Origin: CAYOWQ01 sp964407695
GTDB taxonomy: Bacteria; Planctomycetota; Phycisphaerae; Phycisphaerales; SM1A02
Reading direction: 5' to 3'
Assembly: GCA_964407695.1 (NCBI GenBank)
Contig: CAYOWQ010000001.1
Coordinates: 62,001-126,000 of the forward strand
DNA length: 64,000 nucleotides
How positions within the stretch are numbered: the stretch's first letter is position 1; each line of letters begins with the position of its first letter. Positions 58,373 through 64,000 of the stretch are shown one piece after another. The notes under the pieces are model-generated. The model did not search any database, was not told the DNA's origin, and worked only from the letters and a program-made list of their open reading frames with translations. The position numbers were made by a program, and so were the translations under genes.

Positions 58373-60946
58373 ATGAGACTTAGGTGCCAGTTCATTCTGG
58401 CCGCAGCAGGCGGCCTGTTGGTTGCAGGCAACGTGTTTGCGGCCAAGTGGGTAGACCTCGTGGACGAGACCAACACGAGACTTATCTCGACCGCTCATTT
58501 GATTGACCACGACAACCTCGAGAAGGACCTCGCGGTCGCCGACTACGACAATGACGGCGATCTCGATCTCGCCGTCGCCCGCAAGTTCCCCGGCTCGGTC
58601 CAGGGCGGCTTCCCGAACCAGCTTTTCCTCAACGAAGGCGGCGTGCTCGTGGATCGGACCGTTGAATACGCGACCGACAGCGATGCGCCCAACTCTCAGG
58701 GGTTCCTCGATGCGACCAACGATCGTCGATTCGAAGCCGTCGATGTGAACAACGACGGCTGGATCGACCTGGTGACCGCGACAACGCTGAGCGATCAGCT
58801 CGAAGCTTCGCCTTGGATCGGCCAGCCCCGCGTCTATATGAACAAGGGTGCTGACGGCGACGGCAACTGGCTCGGTTTCAAGAACGAGGATGCCCGCATC
58901 CCCGTGTTGAAGTCCAAGAGCGGCACGACCGCCAATCCCCGATTCTGCGATGTGTGCGCCGTCGACGTCAACATGGACGGCTACATGGATCTCTATTTCA
59001 CCGACTATGACACGCAGGAGACCTCCGGCACGGTCAAGGTCGATCTGAATCAGGACGGCGACACCACCGATCCGGGCGAGTCACAGGGCAGCCCCGGTGA
59101 AACCGGATCGAAGGATTACGACGACAAGCTGCTCATCAATCGCGGCCTCAACGGTTCGCTCGCGCCGGGCTTCTTTGAGGACTCCACAACCACCATCATG
59201 ACGGCCACCCAGCTGTCGTCGGGCTTCGGCCAGGCGTGCAAGGCTGCCGACATGAACAACGACGGCATCGCCGATATCGTGAAGGTCAATACCCTCGGCG
59301 GTTCGGGCAGCTTCGGTCAGTCAATCGCCTGCAACCACAACGATCCGAATAATCCCGGCACCTTCACCACATTCAACAAGTACTTCAAGGTTCAGGGTCT
59401 CTCGCCCTACAACATTGCCATCGACGACCTCAACAACGACGGCAATCTCGACATCCTCGTCGCCGACGACGGTATCGAGTACTGGCAGCAGAACAATGGA
59501 CCCGGCGCGAACGGTTTCTCCGATTCGCCCGACTTCACCAAGCGCAACGTCATTCTTGGCGGCTCACAGGTCGGCTTCACCAACACCTGCGACATCGCCG
59601 ACATGGATAACGACGGTTGGAAGGACGGCTTTGTCGCTGACGTTGATGCCGACCTTGAGTCCCCGTTCTGTCCGCAGAATGGTCCCGACCGCCTGCAGAT
59701 CTATCACAACGAGCCGGGCACCGGAGGCATCCGTCAGCTCAAGGAAATCGGCTCCGCCGATGCGGTGATTCCCTTCACCAACCTGTACGGCTCGTTCGAC
59801 GTGGCTCCCTTCGATATCAACGGCGACGGCTGGCTCGACTTGGTGATTGCCCGTTGCGCCGGCGTGTATGTCTACATGAACCAGCCGAAGTTCGGCCTCC
59901 AGTTCGCCTTCCCGGGCGGCCTGCCAAGCCTGATCGTTCCGGATGAGTCCGCCGCGATTCAGGTTGACATCACGACCTTCGGCGGCGCCACCATGCTCGC
60001 CGGATCCGCGACGTTCCACTATGCCGTCAACGGCGGTGCCTGGAATGAAGCCCCGATGAGTTCCGTCGGTGGCAATACCTTCGAGGCCAATCTCCCCGCT
60101 TCGACCTGCAACGACGTGATCGCCTACTACTTCTCGGCAAAGACCGAGGGCGATTACAGTGGCACGTTCTATAGCCCGTACGATGCGCCCGGCGTCAACG
60201 TTCGCACCGTCGCCGTGGCCGACTCGACCGTGGTCACGAGCGAAGCCTTTGAAGGCGACACCAGCGCGTGGACGGTGAGCAACACCAACGTCGCCAGCGG
60301 CGGCTGGTTGGTGCAGGATCCGAAGCCGACGACGATCAATGCCAAGAACATGTCGCCCAACGATGACGCATCGGCGGTCGGCACCATGGCATTCATGACG
60401 TCTGCTAATGGATCCGGCGCTGACGGAAATGATCTCGACGGCGGTCCGACCGTCCTCACCTCGCCGGCCTATGACATCAACGGCAAGGATGCGGTGATCA
60501 CCTACTCTCGGTATTTCCGAGATCAGAACAACGGCAACGGCGTCGGCAACGACCAGTTCGTCGTGGAGGTTTCCTCCAACGGCAGCGACTGGGTCAATGT
60601 CGAAACCGTCGAGTTTGCTCCCGCGGCCTGGGTCACCCGATCCTTCCGCGTCAGCGACTACGTCACGCCCAGTGCCAACGTTCAGGTTCGATTCACCGCC
60701 AGCGACAGCCCGAACAACTCGATCACCGTGGCCGGTGTCGACGAGTTCTCCGTCGCGGTGATGGAATGTGCCGTCGAGCCGGTCTGTGCACCGGACCTCA
60801 ACGGTGACCTGATGGTTGACGGTGCTGACCTTGGTCTGCTCCTCGCCAACTGGAACAACTCCGGCGTTGGTGATCTGAACGGCGACAACATCGTTGATGG
60901 CGCCGATCTCGGCCTGGTTCTCGCCGCATGGGGCGCCTGCCAGTAA
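58373..60946 (+). CDS. Secreted FG-GAP protein with paired dockerin-like tail, copy 2
   Basis: The 857-aa protein has an AAGGAG site and a signal peptide (FILAAAGGLLVAGNVFAAKW). Blades read ADYDNDGDLDLAVARK, AVDVNNDGWIDLVTA, AVDVNMDGYMDLYFT, AADMNNDGIADIVKV, DDLNNDGNLDILVAD, ADMDNDGWKDGFVAD. A beta-sandwich domain with a CUB/laminin-G look is at about 640-790. The tail is LMVDGADLGLLLANWNNSG and NIVDGADLGLVLAAWGACQ. It is the paralogue of 50967-53360 with the same domain order, and lies after the di-haem gene (114 bases). Confidence 0.9.
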   Translation: MRLRCQFILAAAGGLLVAGNVFAAKWVDLVDETNTRLISTAHLIDHDNLEKDLAVADYDNDGDLDLAVARKFPGSVQGGFPNQLFLNEGGVLVDRTVEYATDSDAPNSQGFLDATNDRRFEAVDVNNDGWIDLVTATTLSDQLEASPWIGQPRVYMNKGADGDGNWLGFKNEDARIPVLKSKSGTTANPRFCDVCAVDVNMDGYMDLYFTDYDTQETSGTVKVDLNQDGDTTDPGESQGSPGETGSKDYDDKLLINRGLNGSLAPGFFEDSTTTIMTATQLSSGFGQACKAADMNNDGIADIVKVNTLGGSGSFGQSIACNHNDPNNPGTFTTFNKYFKVQGLSPYNIAIDDLNNDGNLDILVADDGIEYWQQNNGPGANGFSDSPDFTKRNVILGGSQVGFTNTCDIADMDNDGWKDGFVADVDADLESPFCPQNGPDRLQIYHNEPGTGGIRQLKEIGSADAVIPFTNLYGSFDVAPFDINGDGWLDLVIARCAGVYVYMNQPKFGLQFAFPGGLPSLIVPDESAAIQVDITTFGGATMLAGSATFHYAVNGGAWNEAPMSSVGGNTFEANLPASTCNDVIAYYFSAKTEGDYSGTFYSPYDAPGVNVRTVAVADSTVVTSEAFEGDTSAWTVSNTNVASGGWLVQDPKPTTINAKNMSPNDDASAVGTMAFMTSANGSGADGNDLDGGPTVLTSPAYDINGKDAVITYSRYFRDQNNGNGVGNDQFVVEVSSNGSDWVNVETVEFAPAAWVTRSFRVSDYVTPSANVQVRFTASDSPNNSITVAGVDEFSVAVMECAVEPVCAPDLNGDLMVDGADLGLLLANWNNSGVGDLNGDNIVDGADLGLVLAAWGACQ

Positions 60947-60990
60947 TCATCCCGGTCTCAGGCCTCGCCTGATTCCCTCGTTTGTCCTCG

Positions 60991-61024
60991 ACCGGCGGCT
61001 CACCAGAGCCGCCGGTTTTCTTTT
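60991..61024 (+). terminator. Rho-independent terminator
   Basis: A 10-bp perfect stem, ACCGGCGGCT (60991-61000) with 61007-61016, has a 6-base loop and is followed by TTTCTTTT. It closes the di-haem/FG-GAP unit. Confidence 0.95.
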
Positions 61025-61073
61025 GGCGCGATCCCCCACCCCGTGGTTCAGTTCCCGTGGTCGCCTGGCCGTG

Positions 61074-61733
61074 TCAGCCCAGGAGAGCCGAGAGGGCGGC
61101 CAAGTATCCGTTCGCGACGACACCGGCCAAGGCGTAGAAAACGTCGCCGAAGCCCATGATCAGAATGGCGAAAATGAACAGGCCCGCCGTCGGCGCGTTG
61201 TGGTGCTGATACAGCCGCCACATGCGAAATGACAATCCTCCGACGATCCTCGAACCGTCAAGCGGCGGAACCGGAATCAGATTGATTGCGGCCAGCACGA
61301 TGTTGATCATCCCGCCGAACCACATGAACCTGTACACGTTTTCGTAGGCCGGCGAATTCGATGGGTCGGCCAGACGAAGCCAGACCGCGGCAATCGTGAG
61401 TGCGATGAACGCCAGCAGCAGGTTCATCGCCGGGCCGGCCCCCGCCACCACGATGTTTCCCTTCCTCCGCCACCGATATCGACTCGGATCGGTTGGCATC
61501 ATGCCCCAGGCAATCCCCACAACCCCGAACATGATCAGAGACATCGGACCCATGTGAACAAGTGGATTCAACGTCATATGGCCCAGTCGTCTCGGCGTGT
61601 CGTCGCCCTGCCAGATGGCCGCCCAGCCGTGAGCCAGTTCGTGCAGGCAGATCGACGCAATCACCCAGAAGACCTGCGCTGCAAGAAGTACATGTTGGCC
61701 ATGCTGCAGGTAGTCACTCACCCACCAATTCAT
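61074..61733 (-). CDS. Site-2 protease family (M50) membrane metalloprotease
   Basis: The 219-aa protein has the M50 zinc motif HELAHGW (in SICLHELAHGWAAIWQGDDT) and the second metal ligand in NLIPVPPLDGSR. Hydrophobic segments surround both. AGAGPAMNLLLAF is the usual third block. The group cleaves membrane-bound substrates in signalling or stress response, but many short forms like this are uncharacterised. ATG 61733 overlaps the moaC stop by 4 bases. Confidence 0.92.
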   Translation of the reverse strand: MNWWVSDYLQHGQHVLLAAQVFWVIASICLHELAHGWAAIWQGDDTPRRLGHMTLNPLVHMGPMSLIMFGVVGIAWGMMPTDPSRYRWRRKGNIVVAGAGPAMNLLLAFIALTIAAVWLRLADPSNSPAYENVYRFMWFGGMINIVLAAINLIPVPPLDGSRIVGGLSFRMWRLYQHHNAPTAGLFIFAILIMGFGDVFYALAGVVANGYLAALSALLG

Positions 61734-62200
61734 GATTCACCGCCCACGGTCTGCTTGGATTTGCTGACCAGCCGAATGCCGTCAATCCGAAGGTTCTTGT
61801 CCACACCCTTGGTCATGTCCCACAAGGCGAGCGCGGCGACCGACACCGCCGCCAGGGCCTCCATCTCGACACCCGTCTTCGCCGTTAAGGCGGCGCTCGC
61901 CCTGATGCGGATCCGGTCGGGCGCTGCCCGGTCGAAATGCACCTCCACGACGTCCAGCGGCAGCGTGTGGCACAGTGGAATCAATTCGTCGCACTTCTTG
62001 GCGGCCTGAATTCCCGCGATGCGGGCCACCGCCAGCGCTTCGCCCTTGGGGAGCCGTCCGTCCATGACAAGGTCCAGCGTCTCTGGCGCTGCCACGAAGT
62101 ACGCCTCCGCCTCGGCCCGCCGATGCATCGGAGGTTTCGCCCCGATATCGACCATCGCTGCCCGGCCCTGATCATCGACGTGCGTCAGCCGTGTGCTCAT
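61730..62200 (-). CDS. moaC: Cyclic pyranopterin monophosphate synthase
   Basis: MoaC makes cyclic pyranopterin phosphate in molybdenum cofactor synthesis. The 156-aa product is normal length, with VDIGAKPPMHRRAEAEAYF at the start, KKCDELIPLCHTLPLDVVEV in the middle (the active-site Lys/His region) and ALTAKTGVEMEALAAVSVAA and LWDMTKGVDKNLRI at the end. The start is 62200; the frame beyond it overlaps the amidohydrolase gene. No other moa gene is in view. Confidence 0.96.
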   Translation of the reverse strand: MSTRLTHVDDQGRAAMVDIGAKPPMHRRAEAEAYFVAAPETLDLVMDGRLPKGEALAVARIAGIQAAKKCDELIPLCHTLPLDVVEVHFDRAAPDRIRIRASAALTAKTGVEMEALAAVSVAALALWDMTKGVDKNLRIDGIRLVSKSKQTVGGES

Positions 62201-62240
62201 GATCCACAGTGTAAGCCCGATCCGCTCGTTGGCGACCTCA

Positions 62241-63755
62241 TCAGGCCTCGAAGACCACGTCGCCCCCGACCATCGTGCCCACGACGGCCGGCGGTCCGCC
62301 AACCCAGTCCGCCGATAACGGGTCGATGTCGACAAACACGAGATCGGCCGGATGACCGCGGACCATGCGACCAAGATCGTCGCGCCCCAGCGCGCGCGCT
62401 GCGTCTGACGTAAAGGCCCGTATCGCTTCCGCCGGAGTCAGATTCTGCCGCGGGCACACCAGGTGGTCATCGAGCGTCAACCCCGTCACGGCCGTGCGGA
62501 TGCCCGCCATGACGTTGGGCTTCACGATCGGCCAGTCCGATCCGAAGGCCAGCAACGCGCCTGCCTCCAGGAGCGATCGAAACGGGAAGAATCGATCCAT
62601 GCGTCCGGGGCCAAGCCTCGCCTCCGCGTATCGGCCGTCGTCGGCCTTGTGCAGCGGCTGCATACTGGCGATGCGCCCGCGGAAGCGGGGGAGGTCGTCG
62701 GGGTGAATGGTCTGGGCGTGCTCGATGCGCACCGGAGCCGTGGGGGGGAGGCTGTCGGCAGCGTCGAGCGCCAGCCGAGCGGCTTCATCGCCGATGGCAT
62801 GCATCGACGGCGACAAGTTCGCCTCGACAACAACTCTCGCCCATGCATGAAGCAGACCACGGTCGGCCAGCTCCACCAGCAGGCCGCGATTCCCCGGATC
62901 ATCGGCATACGAGTCGAGCATTCGTGCGGTGCGTGAGCCAAGAGTGCCATCGATGAACGCCTTGAAGCCGATGATCCGCAGCCATTCGTCGGACGCAATG
63001 CCCTGCGCCAGCGAAACATCCAGCGGCCAATCTCGATCCAGCAGCGTGACCATGCAGCGCAGTCCTCGCGGCCCTCTCAATGGCTCTATGACATCGACGA
63101 CGTCGCGGCGATATTCCATCGTGCCGACACTGGTCACTCCCTGGCGGTGCAAGAGCGCTGCACCGGCGCGAACGGCGTTGCGCTTCTCGCCGATCGTCGG
63201 CTCGGGAATGATCGGGTTCACCAGCATCCACGCTGCTGCCTCCACCAGCAGACCCGTCGGGGCTCCGCCTGCATCGCGATCGATGCGCCCGCCGGGTGGG
63301 TCGTGCCGCAGATCGAGAGTGCCAAGCACGGCGTCGTTCACCACACAGGCATGGTGATCCATGCGGTAACAGACCACCGGCCGCGTTCCCGCGGCGGCCA
63401 GCCACGACCGATTCGGCATCATTCGATCCGGCCAATTTTCGTTCGACCAGCCGTGCGCCAGAAGCCACCGATCCTGCGGCAACTCGCGATGTCGCTTCGC
63501 AATCGCGTCTTCGAATTCCTTTCGGGAGCGGGCCCCGGAAAGGTCGAGCTGAGCCAGCATTTCCGAACCCAGCGAGAGGTGCAGATGACTGTCGATAAAC
63601 CCGGGCAGGGCGACACGATCACGCCAGTCAAGATCCGCATCGCCCGATGCTTCGATCCGGGCAATCCTTCCTCCGGCAATGGTGATGACGCCCTCGTCCA
63701 CCGACTCGCCGCGTTCCGGCAACCAGAATCTCGTGCGAATGCGAAGAGGCGGCAT
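62241..63755 (-). CDS. Amidohydrolase, YtcJ-type
   Basis: The 504-aa protein starts MPPLRIRTRFWLPERGESVD. It has the metal site GFIDSHLHLSLGS (H-x-H), a long YtcJ-specific insert, then NLSPSMHAIGDEAARLAL (third His), RIEHAQTIHP and the late Asp in LLAFGSDWPI. This is the N-acyl-amino-acid/exoenzyme regulatory amidohydrolase 3 group; exact substrates are varied and unknown here. The start at 63755 is chosen because the frame beyond it reads antisense to a lipoprotein gene. Confidence 0.9.
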   Translation of the reverse strand: MPPLRIRTRFWLPERGESVDEGVITIAGGRIARIEASGDADLDWRDRVALPGFIDSHLHLSLGSEMLAQLDLSGARSRKEFEDAIAKRHRELPQDRWLLAHGWSNENWPDRMMPNRSWLAAAGTRPVVCYRMDHHACVVNDAVLGTLDLRHDPPGGRIDRDAGGAPTGLLVEAAAWMLVNPIIPEPTIGEKRNAVRAGAALLHRQGVTSVGTMEYRRDVVDVIEPLRGPRGLRCMVTLLDRDWPLDVSLAQGIASDEWLRIIGFKAFIDGTLGSRTARMLDSYADDPGNRGLLVELADRGLLHAWARVVVEANLSPSMHAIGDEAARLALDAADSLPPTAPVRIEHAQTIHPDDLPRFRGRIASMQPLHKADDGRYAEARLGPGRMDRFFPFRSLLEAGALLAFGSDWPIVKPNVMAGIRTAVTGLTLDDHLVCPRQNLTPAEAIRAFTSDAARALGRDDLGRMVRGHPADLVFVDIDPLSADWVGGPPAVVGTMVGGDVVFEA

Positions 63756-63816
63756 GGGCTGGCGAGTGTATCGGCCGGCGGCCCTCCTGCGATCCTCATC
63801 CGCTCTACAATCCGGC

Positions 63817-64000
63817 ATGAGCCGAATCGCCATCACGTTGTCTCTGGCAGCTGCAACCATCCTGATGGGTTGCGACCGCACGCCAAAGGGCCAGCCCAAG
63901 CCGCCCGATCCGGCCACGCCCATGAACGTCAGCAAGCCGACCATGGAACCCGCGGCGGCGAACACGCCCGGTTCGTCGTCCAGCCCGGGAATGAACATGG
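63817..64000 (+). CDS. Lipoprotein, 5' part only
   Basis: The frame MSRIAITLSLAAATILMGCD has a lipobox (L-M-G-C, Cys at residue 19) after a hydrophobic signal, followed by a Pro/Lys-rich linker (RTPKGQPKPPDPATPMNVSK). It is open to the right edge of the window. The start is 61 bases from the divergent amidohydrolase start. What the body of the protein does cannot be seen. Confidence 0.7.
   Translation, partial: MSRIAITLSLAAATILMGCDRTPKGQPKPPDPATPMNVSKPTMEPAAANTPGSSSSPGMNM

Noticed and set aside
1..64000. tRNA or rRNA genes
   Set aside because: No cloverleaf with T-loop GGTTCGAATCC-type segment or rRNA-like block was found by eye; a covariance-model scan would settle it.

Overview
The window looks like chromosomal DNA of a high-GC planctomycete, most likely of the Phycisphaerae type. 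The main sign is that several secreted proteins end in paired dockerin-like repeats of the form DxxGDxxVDGADLGLLLAxWG. A planctomycete hypothetical family (37612-38670), many FG-GAP/ASPIC-UnbV propeller proteins and small CxxCG...CPECG membrane proteins agree with this. No rRNA, tRNA, CRISPR array, complete IS element or prophage was seen. Genus and species cannot be read from the sequence.

1-14.5 kb is mainly housekeeping: a truncated DUF2585 gene, gpmI, ppa, a LOG-family nucleotidase, a von Willebrand A protein, prfB with its programmed +1 frameshift, a dockerin-tailed secreted protein, small accessory genes, a UVR-motif protein and a principal-type sigma-70 factor. 14.5-31.8 kb lies almost wholly on the minus strand: an oxidoreductase, two cyclophilins, a kdsC plus giant OstA/LptC-like pair (LPS export), a three-gene proton-translocating transhydrogenase, rpe with a degenerate histidine-phosphatase, dut (plus strand), a bshB1-like deacetylase, a large secreted protein and a GT4 glycosyltransferase. 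31.9-45.6 kb is accessory: a divergent purD-like ATP-grasp gene, a visibly lower-GC patch (33.9-37.0 kb) with an active-looking Ser/Thr kinase and an HNH-like Zn protein, a 21-nt degenerate tandem repeat, a metallo-beta-lactamase-like protein without its metal motif, and a run of zinc-ribbon membrane paralogues.

46-61 kb is the most coherent functional block: a membrane b-type/five-haem c-type cytochrome with TPRs, two ASPIC/UnbV propellers, a periplasmic TPR protein, a di-haem oxidoreductase with dockerin tail, and two paralogous giant FG-GAP proteins with dockerin tails. I read it as an exported redox and cell-surface system of unknown substrate. The end carries a site-2 protease, moaC, an amidohydrolase and the start of a lipoprotein.

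Three things run through the whole window. First, a mosaic family of palindromic intergenic repeats (9.9-16.6 kb) reaches into the ends of some reading frames. Second, five paralogous membrane proteins share an external GWPxxC motif and a C-terminal zinc ribbon. Third, dockerin-like tails occur on four exported proteins with no cohesin in view.
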